Assembly (NCBI RefSeq): GCF_001463905.1
Contig: NZ_BBWR01000018.1
Coordinates: forward strand, 182,931-246,930
Reading direction: 5' to 3'
From: Aureimonas frigidaquae
GTDB lineage: Bacteria > Pseudomonadota > Alphaproteobacteria > Rhizobiales > Rhizobiaceae
Length of the DNA stretch: 64,000 nucleotides
The notes beneath the pieces were generated by a model. That model ran no database searches, was not told the DNA's origin, and worked only from the letters and a program-made list of their open reading frames with translations. The position numbers were made by a program, and so were the translations under genes. Below are positions 21,151-31,736 of this stretch, piece after piece. Numbering within the stretch: the first letter of the stretch is position 1; each line of letters starts with the position of its first letter.

Positions 21151-22335
21151 CTACTGGAGGTAGGTCATCGGATTGACCGGGGTGGAGTCCTTGCGGACTT
21201 CGAAATGCAACATGGGCTGATCGGCATCGCCCGTCATGCCCGCCTTGGCGATATCCTGGCCGCGCCGCACCGTGGCGCCGCGTTCGACGAGGATCTCGTC
21301 GGCATGGCCGTAGACAGTGACGAGCCCGTTATCGTGCTTGACGAGAACGGTCTTGCCGAACTCCTTCAGCCCCTCGCCGGCATAGATGACGACGCCGTTC
21401 TCCGCCGCCTTGACGGAGGTGCCGCGCGGCACTGAAATGTTCAGCCCGTCATTGCGGCGCGTGCCGACCTTGTCGCCGTAGGACTTGACCACGCGGCCCT
21501 GGACGGGCCAGCGGAACTGCGAGATGCCGGTGGACTGAGGCGCGAGCGCGGCCTGCTGGCTTTCGGTCTCTTCCTCCACCGTCGTGCTTGCGGCGGGCGC
21601 TGCCTGCGCGGCCGGAGCTGCCTGCACGGCGGCCGGGGCTTGTGCCGGCTGCGTGGCCGTTGCCGGGCTGCCGGTGACCGCCGCGGTCGATGACGTGCTG
21701 CCATCATGCGCCGTCGTCGGCGTGACGCGGGCGGCCTGTGCCTGAAGCGTGGTCGGGGGCGTGCCGAGCGAGGCGACCTGCGTCGTGCCGGCGGTGGCGC
21801 CGGCCGGAAGCTTCAACGTCTGTCCGATGCGGATATCGTCCGAGGCCAGGCCGTTGGCTGCGCGCAGGTCCGCCGTGCGCACGCCGTGCCGGTTCGCAAT
21901 GCCGGACAAGGAGTCCCCGGAGGTGACCGTGTAGGTCTTGCCGCTCGATGCGACAGACGCGGTGTGCTGCTGCGGCGCAGGCTGCGCCATCGGCTGCGTG
22001 GCCTGCGCGGTGGCGGCGGGCGGCGGCAGTTGCGAGCGGCTCACCCCTGCCGAACCGGACGGCGCAGCCGCATAGGTATCGTTCTGTGCCGGTGCGGACG
22101 GGTAGCCCTGCGCCGTCGGGTAGCCACCGCCGTAACCCTGCTGGGCCGCCTGCGGCGCCGATTGCGCAAATGTCTGCTGCTGTTGCTGCCCGCCCTGCGG
22201 TATCGCTCCGGTGTAGAAACTGTCCTGGAGGCGCGTCACATCATTGCTGCAGCCGGCAATCGCCGTCGTCACCGCCAGAATGCCGGCGACGCGCAAGGCC
22301 CTGCTTCTTGGAAATTTCAAACCGCCGATTCCCAT
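21151..22335 (-). CDS. LysM / M23 (LytM) lipoprotein, NlpD-like amidase activator
   Basis: The protein has a lipoprotein signal with lipobox AIAGC (C29), a long Gln/Ala/Pro-rich linker, one LysM peptidoglycan-binding domain (KTYTVTSGDSLSGIANRHGV onward, about residues 133-176), another low-complexity linker and a C-terminal LytM domain. In the LytM domain the usual zinc ligands H and D of 'HxGxD' are replaced: the loop reads RRNDGLNISV. Only YGHADE and LHFEV remain. That is the state of NlpD/EnvC activators, which switch on amidases without cutting. With the start at 22335 it has 394 residues. It lies downstream of pcm, as nlpD does in many proteobacteria. Confidence 0.85.
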   Translation of the reverse strand: MGIGGLKFPRSRALRVAGILAVTTAIAGCSNDVTRLQDSFYTGAIPQGGQQQQQTFAQSAPQAAQQGYGGGYPTAQGYPSAPAQNDTYAAAPSGSAGVSRSQLPPPAATAQATQPMAQPAPQQHTASVASSGKTYTVTSGDSLSGIANRHGVRTADLRAANGLASDDIRIGQTLKLPAGATAGTTQVASLGTPPTTLQAQAARVTPTTAHDGSTSSTAAVTGSPATATQPAQAPAAVQAAPAAQAAPAASTTVEEETESQQAALAPQSTGISQFRWPVQGRVVKSYGDKVGTRRNDGLNISVPRGTSVKAAENGVVIYAGEGLKEFGKTVLVKHDNGLVTVYGHADEILVERGATVRRGQDIAKAGMTGDADQPMLHFEVRKDSTPVNPMTYLQ

Positions 22336-22491
22336 TCTCGTCCCCGTGCCAACGCCATCACACTGGACGCCATAAGAGCGCGTTAATCTTACCGGCCGGT
22401 TAAACCCGGGCATTGATTGCGCAGAATATTTTCAGAAATCGGTGATGGGTGACATTGGTGACGGGGGAAATCGGCGCAGCACGGGGATGCC

Positions 22492-23172
22492 TTACAGGAC
22501 GGCCGCACGCCCCGCGGCCAGATGCTGCCACCAGACCGTTCCCACAACGGCCTCGTCGAAGCGGCTGCCCGCCTTTTCATGGCGGACCAGCCGCTGTGCA
22601 CCGCGCTCGGGGCCGATGGCGGCCAGGAGCACGCCGTGCGTCGCCATCTGGTCCAGGAAGGCCTTGGGCAGGACGGGCAATGCCGCATGGATGATGATCC
22701 GGTCATAGGGCCCGCTTTCGGCAAAGCCCTGCCGACCATCCTCGTGGTGGAAGGTGACGTTCTCGATGCCGAGCCCCCTCACCCGTTCGCTGGCCTCGGT
22801 GCTCAGCGTGCGGAAGCGCTCCAGGGTCACGACCCTGGCCCCCAGCCGCGCCAGGAGCGCCGTGACGTAGCCGCTGCCGGTCCCGATCTCCAGGATGCGG
22901 CTGTCCGGCTGGACCTTCAGCGCCATCAGGCACCGCACGATCAGTTCGGCACTCGGCATCGTCTCGCCGCAGGGTATGGGGAAGGATTGCGGGGCGTAGA
23001 CATCGCCCCGCGTGGCCGGCGGCAGAAAGGCACGGCGCGGCACGGTTTCCAGCGCCGACAGCATGCGGCCATCGGCGCCCAGGCGCGAGCGCATCGCCAG
23101 AAGAAAGGCCGCCAGTTGCTCCCGGTCGGAGCCGGCCCGCGTCGGATCAGCCAAAGAGGCTCTCCATGTCAC
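22492..23172 (-). CDS. pcm: Protein-L-isoaspartate O-methyltransferase (PIMT)
   Basis: PIMT methylates isoaspartyl residues in ageing proteins using SAM, starting their repair. The 226-residue protein has the substrate-side loop [19 protein letters not shown] (family 'iG.gqTiS.P') and SAM motif [17 protein letters not shown]. It follows surE, a classic surE-pcm-nlpD arrangement. The GTG at 23172 overlaps surE by 26 bases; a TTG at 23154 with GGAGAG before it is another possible start that would overlap only the surE stop. Confidence 0.92.
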   Translation of the reverse strand: MTWRASLADPTRAGSDREQLAAFLLAMRSRLGADGRMLSALETVPRRAFLPPATRGDVYAPQSFPIPCGETMPSAELIVRCLMALKVQPDSRILEIGTGSGYVTALLARLGARVVTLERFRTLSTEASERVRGLGIENVTFHHEDGRQGFAESGPYDRIIIHAALPVLPKAFLDQMATHGVLLAAIGPERGAQRLVRHEKAGSRFDEAVVGTVWWQHLAAGRAAVL

Positions 23173-23902
23173 GCCGCAGCGCGTGATCCGTCAGGTCGAG
23201 TTGCAGGGGCGTGACCGACACGCTGCCGCGCCGGATGGCCCCGATATCGGAGCGCTCCAGTTCCGCCCCTTCCTCGCGGCCGAACTTCAGCCAGAAATAG
23301 GGGAAGCCACGACCGTCGCGGCGCTCCTCGATCCCCAGATTGTAGTCCAGCTTGCCCTGGCGGGTCACTTCGATACCGGTGACGGCATCGGGCTGCACCG
23401 GCGGGAAATTGATGTTGTAAAGCGTGCCGGCGCGGTGCGGCAGCGTCAGGAGCTTGGTCAATATCTCCGGCGCATGCCGCTCGGCCGTCTCCCAGATCGT
23501 TTCGCGGTCGCCGCCGGGCGTGAAGGCCTGGCTCAGCGCCACGGACCGCAGGCCCAGCATCGTGCCTTCGATCGCGCCCGCCACCGTGCCGGAATAGGTG
23601 ACGTCATCGCACAGGTTCTGCCCGGAATTGACACCGGACAGGACCAGGTCGGGCGCCTCCGGCATGATGTGCTTGGCCGCCATGATGACGCAGTCGGTCG
23701 GCGTGCCCGTGAGTGCAAACCGGCGCTCCTCGATGCGCCGCAGCCGCAGGGGCGAGGACAGGGTCAGCGAATGGGAGAGCCCGCTCTGGTCGGTCTCGGG
23801 CGCAACGACCCAGACATCGTCGGACAGGGTGCGCGCAATACGCTCGAGCACGGCGAGACCTTCGGCATGGATGCCGTCGTCATTCGTCAGGAGTATGCGC
23901 AT
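23147..23902 (-). CDS. surE: 5'/3'-nucleotidase SurE
   Basis: SurE is a metal-dependent phosphatase acting on nucleoside monophosphates and short polyphosphate. The 251-residue protein starts [16 protein letters not shown] with the metal-binding D8-D9. It also has the [13 protein letters not shown] segment and [20 protein letters not shown], which supplies the remaining active-site asparagine and serine. It lies six bases after serS and overlaps pcm, so all three are one transcript. Confidence 0.96.
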   Translation of the reverse strand: MRILLTNDDGIHAEGLAVLERIARTLSDDVWVVAPETDQSGLSHSLTLSSPLRLRRIEERRFALTGTPTDCVIMAAKHIMPEAPDLVLSGVNSGQNLCDDVTYSGTVAGAIEGTMLGLRSVALSQAFTPGGDRETIWETAERHAPEILTKLLTLPHRAGTLYNINFPPVQPDAVTGIEVTRQGKLDYNLGIEERRDGRGFPYFWLKFGREEGAELERSDIGAIRRGSVSVTPLQLDLTDHALRRDMESLFG

Positions 23903-23908
23903 GTCGTA

Positions 23909-25192
23909 TCAGCCCGCCTTCGCGATGGTTTCCATACCGTTCATATAGGGCCGCAATGCTTCAGGAATGATGATGCTCCCATCCTCCTGCTGGTAGTTTT
24001 CCAGAACCGCGATCAGCGCCCGTCCCACCGCCGTGCCCGAGCCGTTCAGCGTATGGACGTAGCGCGGCTGCTTTTCGCCGGCGGGGCGGTAGCGCGCCTG
24101 CATGCGCCGCGCCTGGAAATCACCGCAGACCGAGCAGGAGGAAATCTCGCGGAAGGCGTTCTGCCCCGGCAGCCAGACCTCGATGTCATAGGTCTTGCGC
24201 GCCGAAAAGCCCATATCGCCCGTGCACAGCGTCACCACCCGGTAATGCAGGCCGAGCGCCTGCAGGACGCTTTCGGCGCAGCCGAGCATGCGCTCGAGCT
24301 CTTCGGCGGAGGATTCAGGCGTCGTGACGGAGACGAGCTCGGTCTTGTAGAATTGATGCTGGCGCAGCATGCCCTTGGTATCGCGGCCGGCAGAGCCCGC
24401 CTCCGAGCGGAAGCACGGCGTCAGGGCCGTGACCCGGACCGGCAGCGCCGCCTCGTCCAGGATGGACTCGCGCACCAGATTGGTCAGCGGTACTTCGGCA
24501 GTCGGGATCATCCACCGCCCATCCGACGTGTTGAAAAGATCCTCGGAGAATTTGGGCAGCTGGCCGGTGCCGTAGAGCGCCTCATCGCGCACCAGGATCG
24601 GCGGCGACACTTCCGTATAGCCGAACCGATCGGTTGCCGAATCGATCATGAACTGCCCGATCGCGCGTTCGAGCCGCGCCAGGGCACCCTTGAGCACCGT
24701 GAAGCGTGCGCCGGAGATGCGGGACGCCGCTTCGAAATCCATCAGCCCGAGGGCCTCGCCCAGCTCGTAATGCTCACGCGGGGCAAAGTCGAAGCTGGGC
24801 ATCTGGCCCACGCGCCGCAGTTCGATATTGTCCGCCTCGTCCCGGCCCTCGGGCACGTCCGGCAGCGGAATATTGGGAATGCCCGACAGAAGATCCGTCA
24901 GGCTCGCATCGATGCGGCGCTCGGTCTCCTCACCCTCCTGGACGGCGCCTTTGATCTGCGCCACTTCATCCATCAGGGCCTGAGCACGCGCATGGTCCCC
25001 CGCGCCCTTGGCCTTGCCGATATCTCTGGAGGCTTCGTTGCGGCGGCTCTGCAGCTCCTGCAGCCGCGCCAGATGCGCGCGGCGCGTATCGTCCAGCTTC
25101 AGGATTTCGGCCGATGCTGGCGCCGCGCCGCGGCGCCTCAGCGCCTCGTCCAGGAGTTCAGGATTGTCGCGTATCCACTTGATATCCAGCAT
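23909..25192 (-). CDS. serS: Seryl-tRNA synthetase
   Basis: SerRS is a class II synthetase that charges tRNA-Ser (and tRNA-Sec). The 427-residue protein has the N-terminal coiled-coil arm that grips the tRNA (about residues 30-110, rich in Arg/Glu/Gln), motif 2 as [20 protein letters not shown] and motif 3 as [19 protein letters not shown]. It starts [20 protein letters not shown], typical of the family. It lies between tatC and surE on the same strand. Confidence 0.97.
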   Translation of the reverse strand: MLDIKWIRDNPELLDEALRRRGAAPASAEILKLDDTRRAHLARLQELQSRRNEASRDIGKAKGAGDHARAQALMDEVAQIKGAVQEGEETERRIDASLTDLLSGIPNIPLPDVPEGRDEADNIELRRVGQMPSFDFAPREHYELGEALGLMDFEAASRISGARFTVLKGALARLERAIGQFMIDSATDRFGYTEVSPPILVRDEALYGTGQLPKFSEDLFNTSDGRWMIPTAEVPLTNLVRESILDEAALPVRVTALTPCFRSEAGSAGRDTKGMLRQHQFYKTELVSVTTPESSAEELERMLGCAESVLQALGLHYRVVTLCTGDMGFSARKTYDIEVWLPGQNAFREISSCSVCGDFQARRMQARYRPAGEKQPRYVHTLNGSGTAVGRALIAVLENYQQEDGSIIIPEALRPYMNGMETIAKAG

Positions 25193-25234
25193 GTCGCCCC
25201 GCCTTTAGCCCGATCCGGCAGATCGGCGAAGCTT

Positions 25235-26053
25235 TCATGGGGCATCAGCGTTGAGACCCGCTTCCGCAAGACGCGCGGCTCGCTTCTTCTCGATCAACCG
25301 GGCCGTGAAGATGGAAATCTCGTAGAGAATGATGGTCGGGATCGCAAGGCCGATCTGCGACATTGGATCGGGCGGCGTGATCACCGCGGCCACGATGAAG
25401 GCGAGCACGATGGCGTATTTGCGCTTGGCCGCCAGCGTGGCGGCCGACACGATCCCCGCGCGCACCAGGAGCGATGCGACGACGGGCAGCTGGAACACCA
25501 GGCCGAAGGCGAAAATCAGCGTCATGATCAGCGACAGATATTCCGACACGCGCGGCAGAAGCGCGATCGTGGCCTGCCCGCCGCCACCCGCTTGCTGCAT
25601 GGACAGGAAGAACCACATGACCATGGGCGTGAAGAAGAAGTAGACGAGCGCCGCACCGATCAGGAACAGGATGGGCGTTGCCACCAGGAAGGGAATGAAG
25701 GCGGACCGCTCGTCACGATAAAGACCCGGCGCCACGAATTTGTAGAGCTGCATGGCGATCAGCGGAAAGGCCAGGAAGAACCCGCCAAAGGCCGCGATCT
25801 TGACCTGCGTGAAGAAGAACTCCTGCGGCGCCGTATAGATCAGCTCCACCTTCGACGCGTCGAGGCCAGCCCAGGCCGTGGCGATCTGGTAGGGCACAAC
25901 CAGAAGATTGAAGATCTGCTTGGCGAAAAAGAAGCAGAAGAGAAAAGCCAGGAAGAAGCCGAGCAGCGACCAGATCAGCCGGCGGCGCAGCTCGATCAGA
26001 TGTTCGATCAACGGCGCGGATGACGCCTCGATCTCGTCATGTCCCTGCTTCAT
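25235..26053 (-). CDS. tatC: Twin-arginine translocase subunit TatC
   Basis: TatC recognises the twin-arginine signal of folded proteins. The 272-residue protein has six membrane segments and the conserved N-terminal cytoplasmic stretch PLIEHLIELRRRLIWSL. It also has FFLAFPLIAMQLYKFVAPGL and the late loop ITPPDPMSQIGLAIP. The ATG overlaps the tatB stop by four bases. It completes a tatABC operon upstream of serS. Confidence 0.96.
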   Translation of the reverse strand: MKQGHDEIEASSAPLIEHLIELRRRLIWSLLGFFLAFLFCFFFAKQIFNLLVVPYQIATAWAGLDASKVELIYTAPQEFFFTQVKIAAFGGFFLAFPLIAMQLYKFVAPGLYRDERSAFIPFLVATPILFLIGAALVYFFFTPMVMWFFLSMQQAGGGGQATIALLPRVSEYLSLIMTLIFAFGLVFQLPVVASLLVRAGIVSAATLAAKRKYAIVLAFIVAAVITPPDPMSQIGLAIPTIILYEISIFTARLIEKKRAARLAEAGLNADAP

Positions 26054-26646
26054 GCCGCATCTCCCGCGCTGCGCTTGGCATCGGGCGCATCTGCCGCCGG
26101 AACGGCCGCCGGCGCTGGATCGGCCTGCGCGGGCGCAACAGCACTCACGGCTGCAGCATGGTGCTCCCCGGCCTGGGCCGAAGCCGCGGATGACGCGGCC
26201 GCCACGGCCGAAGCCGTCTGCGGCAGGGCCGCGGCTGGTTCGGGCGCCGGCACGGCATGATCGGCAGCGGGACTGTCGGCCGGGCGCAAGGCTTCCATCG
26301 GCTGGGCGGCCTGCGTGCCGGACGGAACCTTGGCCTCCGGCGCGGCGGTCGCAGCCTTCAGCGACGAGCGAATCTCATCGCCGACGGCCTTCATGGGGTT
26401 CATGGCTTTGCGGATATCGTTGCGCGGGTCGAGGCTCTTCAAGTCTCCGGCGGCCTTACGGACTTCGTCCAGCTCGGCCTCGCGAATCGCATCGTCGAAC
26501 TGGCGTCGGAAGTCACCCGCCATGCGGCGCATCTGGCCGCTCACGCGCCCGAAGGTCCGCAGCATTCCGGGCAGGTCCTTCGGACCGACGACCACGATCA
26601 GAACCACTGCAATAACCAGCAGTTCCAGCCAACCGATCTCAAACAT
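26050..26646 (-). CDS. tatB: Sec-independent translocase subunit TatB
   Basis: TatB forms the substrate-receptor complex with TatC. The 198-residue protein has the single N-terminal helix MFEIGWLELLVIAVVLIVVV, the GPKDLP hinge and an amphipathic helix (FGRVSGQMRRMAGDFRRQF). A long Ala/Pro-rich C-terminal tail of about 100 residues follows. The tail is low-complexity and longer than in E. coli TatB, as in several rhizobial relatives. It lies about 70 bases after tatA. Confidence 0.94.
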   Translation of the reverse strand: MFEIGWLELLVIAVVLIVVVGPKDLPGMLRTFGRVSGQMRRMAGDFRRQFDDAIREAELDEVRKAAGDLKSLDPRNDIRKAMNPMKAVGDEIRSSLKAATAAPEAKVPSGTQAAQPMEALRPADSPAADHAVPAPEPAAALPQTASAVAAASSAASAQAGEHHAAAVSAVAPAQADPAPAAVPAADAPDAKRSAGDAA

Positions 26647-26717
26647 GGAATGCCTAACGCGCGGGAGTTGATATGGGCCACCGGCACGGGTCGGGCCCGC
26701 GCCGGCCGCCGGCCGTA

Positions 26718-26948
26718 TTAGCTATGCGTTTTCTCGGGCGTGGTGTCACGGCGCACGATCTCGGCGTCCTGATGCTCGAGCGCGCGGCGCTCCTGAGCTT
26801 CGGCGCTGTCGTCGTCGGCCATGCCCTTCTTGAAGCTCTTGATGCCCTTGGCAACGTCGCCCATCAATTCCGGGATCTTGCCGCGACCAAACAGCAGAAG
26901 GACGACCGCAAGGACGATCAACCAGTGCCAGATGCTGAAACTACCCAT
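26718..26948 (-). CDS. tatA: Sec-independent translocase subunit TatA
   Basis: TatA makes the variable-size pore of the Tat system. The 76-residue protein has a short periplasmic N-terminus, one helix ([15 protein letters not shown]), the [12 protein letters not shown] hinge and an amphipathic helix with GIKSFKKGM. An AGGAG ribosome site precedes it. In many Hyphomicrobiales scpA and scpB stand immediately upstream; here the next gene upstream is nagZ. Confidence 0.95.
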   Translation of the reverse strand: MGSFSIWHWLIVLAVVLLLFGRGKIPELMGDVAKGIKSFKKGMADDDSAEAQERRALEHQDAEIVRRDTTPEKTHS

Positions 26949-27124
26949 TCCGGTTCTCCTGAATGCAATTCCGATTGCAGCCGCTAGGGCCAGCCTCAGA
27001 CAACTTCAAACACCAATTCCCGGCCAAGATCAACGCGCGGAGACGGAGAATGCAGTCGGCAGGCAGCCGGCATGTCCGATTTCGTCCCTAGATGAGGATG
27101 ATGGCCAAGCTGAGGCCGGGAACG

Positions 27125-28147
27125 CTACGCGCCCGGACTAACAAGTTGTTGATATTCCGACAAAAGCTCATCGATATCGAGCACGGCCCTGCCGGGCGCG
27201 GCAATGGCGCGGGCGCGCTCCGCACGCTCGGCGGCCCGGCCGGACAGGACAGGCACCGCTGCGGCGACGTCGCGCATCTCGGCCAGGTCGCCATTGCAGT
27301 GCAGGACGATGTCGCAGCCGGCCGCGATGGCCAGGCCGGCAGAATCACCCACCGGCGCCTTCAGGGCCTTCATGGAGATATCATCCGTCATGAGAAGGCC
27401 GTCGAAGCCGATGCCGTTGCGGATGACCTCGTCGATCACCCGCGGCGACAGAGTGGCCGGGCGGTCCGGATCGATCGCCTCGAACAAGATATGCGCCGTC
27501 ATGGCGGCCGGAAGATCGGCCAGCAGCGCGAAAGGCCGCGCGTCGCGTGCGCCGAGTTCTTCGCGCGACAGACCCAGCCGCGGTAGGTCCAGATGGCTGT
27601 CCACCATCGCCCTGCCATGGCCGGGCAGATGCTTCATGACGGCAAGCACGCCATTCGCCATCGCAGCCTCGGCCATGGCCCTGCCCAGCGCCGCCACGGC
27701 GTCCGGATCGCCGGACATGGCCCTGTCCCCGATCACCGAATGCGCCCCATCGACAGCAAGGTCCAGGCAGGGAATGCAATCCGCATTGATGCCGTAACGG
27801 CGTAGGCTCGCAGCCAGAATCTGCCCGTGCAGATGGGCCGCACGAAGCCCTGCGGCAGGGTCACGCGCATAGGCCGCACCCAGGACCTCCCCCGCAGGAA
27901 GATGGGGTGCCAAAGGCGGGCGCAGGCGGCGGACCCGGCCGCCTTCCTGGTCGATGAAGATGGGGATGGTCGTGCCGCCGTCGGCGAAGGACGCCAGTTC
28001 GGCGCAGAGCGCCGCAAGCTGCGTGTCACTGCCGACATTGCGGCCAAAAAGGATAAAGCCGAAGGGCTTGCTGGCGGCGAAGAAATCGCGCTCGGCGTCG
28101 GTCAGGCTAAGTCCGGACAGGCCGGCGATCCAGGCCTTGCGCGTCAT
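27125..28147 (-). CDS. nagZ: Beta-N-acetylhexosaminidase NagZ (GH3)
   Basis: NagZ removes GlcNAc from cell-wall anhydro-muropeptides in the cytosol during recycling, and so affects AmpC induction in some species. The 340-residue protein has the GH3 barrel with FIDQEGGRVRRL (64-75), the mobile catalytic-loop motif KHLPGHG (172-178) with its His/Asp pair, and the nucleophile aspartate in LLMTDDISMKAL (about 255). No C-terminal extra domain is present, as is normal for NagZ. It lies eight bases after the SPOR gene. Confidence 0.95.
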   Translation of the reverse strand: MTRKAWIAGLSGLSLTDAERDFFAASKPFGFILFGRNVGSDTQLAALCAELASFADGGTTIPIFIDQEGGRVRRLRPPLAPHLPAGEVLGAAYARDPAAGLRAAHLHGQILAASLRRYGINADCIPCLDLAVDGAHSVIGDRAMSGDPDAVAALGRAMAEAAMANGVLAVMKHLPGHGRAMVDSHLDLPRLGLSREELGARDARPFALLADLPAAMTAHILFEAIDPDRPATLSPRVIDEVIRNGIGFDGLLMTDDISMKALKAPVGDSAGLAIAAGCDIVLHCNGDLAEMRDVAAAVPVLSGRAAERAERARAIAAPGRAVLDIDELLSEYQQLVSPGA

Positions 28148-28155
28148 TATGCCCC

Positions 28156-29709
28156 TCAGCGCGTTACGAAGCAGTCGGCGCCGGCGCGCTTCAGGCGCGA
28201 GCAGAGCTGATCGGCGTCGGACTGCGAGGCGGCGCGCGCCCGGATGCGATAGAAGGTGCCGCGATTTTCGACATTGGCGGCCTGGATGCTCAAGGGGCGC
28301 CCGTCCAGGATATTGGCGTAACGCTGGGAGGCGTTGCGCAGATTGTCATGCGCCAGCGCCTCCGTCGGCTGCGCGGCGATCTGGACAAAGTAGCTGCCGG
28401 CCGCCGCCTGGCCCAAAGGCGCGGCGGACTGCGGCGTCGGCGCCAAGGCCGACATGACGGCGGGCGTCTCACGCGCCGGCGCCGCGGCGGGCGCAGGCGC
28501 CAGCGCGGCCGTCGGACGCGCGGGCGCCGGGGTCGGTACGACGGAGATGGCGGGCGGCAGCTCGGCCGCTGCAGGCTGCGCAGGTTCGGCGGGCATGGCC
28601 GGCATGGAGACGGGCAGCGACGCTGACCCGGCTGGCGGGGGGACCGGCAAACCATCGCTCTGCGCAGTGGCAGAGGCGATCAGCGCCGCCATGGGGTCAG
28701 CCTCCGGCGCCAGCGCAGCGGCCTCCGGTGCGGGGGCTGATCCGGGCTGTGCCCCCACCGGCGTCCCGTCGGGACCGACCTCGACGGTGCGGACGCGGCG
28801 CGGCTCCAGAATTCCGCCTGTGGCGGGCGCTTCGCTCGACGCGGCATCCACCGCGCCGGCTGTGCCATCGGCATCGCCGAACCGCTCCTGGAACTGTTCC
28901 TCACCCAGGGGGATCGTTTCGGTGCCAAGGAGAACCCCTGGCAAAGCGGTTTCCTCATCCTCGGCGGTAATGTCCACCGGCTCTTCCATGGCCGAGATGA
29001 GGGTTTCCTGCGTGGGTTGCGCAGCGGTGCCCGATCCCGCGGCGCGCTGGTAGACGGCCTTGTTCTGGTTTGGGATCTCGCGCCCGCCCGGATCCTCCGG
29101 CCGCGTCTTGTACGGCTGCGTGTCGGCGGCCACGACCAGCGCTTCCCCGCTGCCGATCGATCCACCGAACAGGCTGTTATAGGCGACTGCCGCCGCTATG
29201 CTGAGCAAGGCGACGCCCGCGACGCCCGAAACGAAGCGCACGCCCTGCTTCAGGCCGCCTGTCGCCGGGGTGCGGCGCCGCGCTGCTGCGGCAACGGGCA
29301 CGGGCATGGCGTCCGCCGCATCGTCTTCCGCGCGATAGGCTCCCGTCTGACCGGCGGCATCGCCGAAATGGATGTCGTAGTCGTGGAACGGCTGCTCGGC
29401 CGGCGCATCGGCGTCGTAGGGCGCCTGTGCGTTGCGCGGCTGGCCATGCCCCATCACGGCCATCTCGTTGGCGATGAGGCGGTCGAAATCGTCCAGAACG
29501 GGCTTGGCCGGCGCATGGTTATGAGCCGAATGGTGAGATGCCGGCACGAAGTCCGACGTCTCCGCCGGCATCGCATCGCGCGGGGATGCGGGCTCACTCA
29601 AATTGAACAACGCATCGTCACGCGGCGTGGCCGAAGCCCGGCCGGCTGCCGTACCGCCCCGCTCGGGGCTCGACGTCGGCGCAGCGGATGAACGGTCCGC
29701 ATCAGCCAT
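28156..29709 (-). CDS. SPOR-domain inner-membrane protein
   Basis: The protein has a cytoplasmic N-terminal region of about 150 residues and one membrane helix (VSGVAGVALLSIAAAVAYNS). A long Pro/Ala-rich periplasmic linker follows, and then a C-terminal SPOR domain of about 75 residues (GSYFVQIAAQPTEALAHDNL to the end). SPOR domains bind denuded glycan strands at the division septum. I take the ATG at 29709 (MADADRSS, 517 residues); its ribosome site is poor, and GTG 29763 or TTG 29778 are possible. It sits between argS and nagZ, as in other rhizobia. Confidence 0.88.
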   Translation of the reverse strand: MADADRSSAAPTSSPERGGTAAGRASATPRDDALFNLSEPASPRDAMPAETSDFVPASHHSAHNHAPAKPVLDDFDRLIANEMAVMGHGQPRNAQAPYDADAPAEQPFHDYDIHFGDAAGQTGAYRAEDDAADAMPVPVAAAARRRTPATGGLKQGVRFVSGVAGVALLSIAAAVAYNSLFGGSIGSGEALVVAADTQPYKTRPEDPGGREIPNQNKAVYQRAAGSGTAAQPTQETLISAMEEPVDITAEDEETALPGVLLGTETIPLGEEQFQERFGDADGTAGAVDAASSEAPATGGILEPRRVRTVEVGPDGTPVGAQPGSAPAPEAAALAPEADPMAALIASATAQSDGLPVPPPAGSASLPVSMPAMPAEPAQPAAAELPPAISVVPTPAPARPTAALAPAPAAAPARETPAVMSALAPTPQSAAPLGQAAAGSYFVQIAAQPTEALAHDNLRNASQRYANILDGRPLSIQAANVENRGTFYRIRARAASQSDADQLCSRLKRAGADCFVTR

Positions 29710-29957
29710 GGAGGCTTGCGGCGTCGCCCGGCTCGTAAATCGCGAAATAGGCGGTTCCCTCACGCTGACTCTCCGCAATGCGTTGCGGAAGAACCTTTCA
29801 TCTAAGCTGCCGGGTGCGGCCGGATACGATCCGGCGCGCGAACTGCCTGCAGCGTCGACTGGGGCCCTTCCACGCCCCGCGGCACGAAGGCTGGCGGGAC
29901 GTTACCGAATGAACACAAAGCGCTAAGCAGCGATCTTGGTGAAATGATGATGCCTCG

Positions 29958-31706
29958 TCAGCGCATTTCTTCGGGAGCGGATACGCCGACCAGCGCCAGA
30001 CCCCGTCCGATGACGAAGGCAACAGCTTGCACCAGACCGAGCCGCGCCGATGTGAGTGTCGGCTCATCCGGTCTAACAAAGCGTAAATCCGGCTGATCCT
30101 TGCCGCGATTATACTGGCTGTGGAACGCCTGCGCGACGTCGTACAAGTAGAAAGCGAGCCTGTGCGGCTCCTTCGATTCCGCCGCCTGCTGAATGAGGCG
30201 CGGGAACTCCGCAAGCTTGCGGATCAAGGCCAGTTCCGACTCATCGGCCAGCAAAGACAGGGCCTGCGGATCGATCTGCGCTGCCTCCGGCGCGGTGATC
30301 CCTTCCGCGGCAGCCTGCCTGCGGATGGCGGCGGCCCGCGCGAATGCATACTGCACGTAGAAGACGGGATTGTCGCGCGACTGCTCCGTCACCTTCTGGA
30401 AATCGAAGTCCAGCGGCGCATCGCTCTTGCGGAACAGCATCATGAACCGGACCGGATCGCGCCCCACCTCGGCGACGACATCGGCCAGCGTGACGAAATC
30501 GCCCGACCGCTTGGACATGCGGACCGGTTCGCCATTGCGGTAGAGCTTGACCAACTGGCACAGGACGACGTCCAGCCGCGCCTGGCCGCCTGACACAGCC
30601 CGCGCGACGGCTTCCAGGCGCTTGACGTAGCCGCCATGATCGGCGCCCAGCACGTAGACCATCTCATTGAAGCCGCGCGCAAACTTATCGGCGAAGTAGG
30701 CGACGTCGGCCGCGAAATAGGTGAAGGCTCCGTCGGACTTGACGAGCGGCCGGTCGACATCGTCCCCCACCTCGGTCGAGCGGAACAGAGTCTGCTCGCG
30801 GTCTTCCCAATCCTCCGGAAGCTGGCCCTTGGGCGGCGGCAGCGTGCCCTGATAGACGAAGCCCCGCGCGCGCAGATCGTCGATCGCCTGCGCGATGCGC
30901 CCGCCGCCTTCGGCATGCAGCTTGCGCTCCGAGTAGAAGACGTCATGCTCGATGCCGAGCAACTTCAGATCGTCTCGGATCGACATCATCATGGCATCGA
31001 TCGCATAGTCGGAGACGATCGGCAGCCATTCGGCCTCGTCCATATCCAGAAGGGTCTTCTGGTAGCGGATCGCCAGGGCGACGCCGACGGCCTTCAGATA
31101 ATCGCCCGGATAGAGGCCCGCCGGGATCTCACCGATATCCTCGCCCAGCGCTTCGCGGTAGCGCAGATAGGCCGACCGGGCGAGCACGCCGATCTGGGCG
31201 CCGGCATCGTTGATGTAATATTCCTTCACCACCGCATCGCCGGCAAAGGCGGCGATGTTGGCGATGGCGTCGCCGACAACCGCGCCGCGGCAATGACCGA
31301 CATGGAGCGGACCTGTGGGATTGGCCGATACATATTCCACGTTCAGCCGATGGCCCGTCGCGGCGCCGCGGGCGTAATCGTCGCCAAGCGTGAGCAAAGC
31401 GCCCAGATGCGCCTGCCAATAGGCCGGCCGCAGCCGCAGGTTGATGAAGCCGGGGCCCGCCACCTCGGCGGATTCCACATCGGCCTCCGGCCGCAGGCGT
31501 TCGGCGATCTCCTCGGCCAGCTCGCGCGGCTTGCGGCCCAGGGGCTTGGCCAGCACCATGGCCGCGTTGGTCGCCAGATCGCCGTGGCTCGGATCGCGCG
31601 GGGGCTCCACCGTGATGCGCGACAGATCGACGTCCTGCCCCGCGCCATCGATGACGGATGCGACGGCGGTCCGTATCCGGGCCTCGAATTCGGTGAAGAT
31701 GTTCAT
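29958..31706 (-). CDS. argS: Arginyl-tRNA synthetase
   Basis: ArgRS is a class I synthetase that charges tRNA-Arg and needs the tRNA for activation. The 582-residue protein has the N-terminal additional domain, the HIGH-like motif [17 protein letters not shown] near residue 134 and the KMSKS equivalent [11 protein letters not shown] near residue 395. The helical anticodon-binding domain carries the expected [10 protein letters not shown] region and ends in [12 protein letters not shown]. It lies about 30 bases after the dgt-like gene on the same strand. Confidence 0.97.
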   Translation of the reverse strand: MNIFTEFEARIRTAVASVIDGAGQDVDLSRITVEPPRDPSHGDLATNAAMVLAKPLGRKPRELAEEIAERLRPEADVESAEVAGPGFINLRLRPAYWQAHLGALLTLGDDYARGAATGHRLNVEYVSANPTGPLHVGHCRGAVVGDAIANIAAFAGDAVVKEYYINDAGAQIGVLARSAYLRYREALGEDIGEIPAGLYPGDYLKAVGVALAIRYQKTLLDMDEAEWLPIVSDYAIDAMMMSIRDDLKLLGIEHDVFYSERKLHAEGGGRIAQAIDDLRARGFVYQGTLPPPKGQLPEDWEDREQTLFRSTEVGDDVDRPLVKSDGAFTYFAADVAYFADKFARGFNEMVYVLGADHGGYVKRLEAVARAVSGGQARLDVVLCQLVKLYRNGEPVRMSKRSGDFVTLADVVAEVGRDPVRFMMLFRKSDAPLDFDFQKVTEQSRDNPVFYVQYAFARAAAIRRQAAAEGITAPEAAQIDPQALSLLADESELALIRKLAEFPRLIQQAAESKEPHRLAFYLYDVAQAFHSQYNRGKDQPDLRFVRPDEPTLTSARLGLVQAVAFVIGRGLALVGVSAPEEMR

Positions 31707-31736
31707 GGTCTATCCAGACTGTTGCGAAGGGCGCGC

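Noticed and set aside
23012..26023. Open frame of about 1,000 codons on the plus strand
   Set aside because: Antisense to surE, serS and tatC, which are all certain genes with intact motifs.
28156..29709. Repeat array inside the SPOR protein linker
   Set aside because: The linker is Pro/Ala low-complexity sequence without a regular DNA repeat unit.
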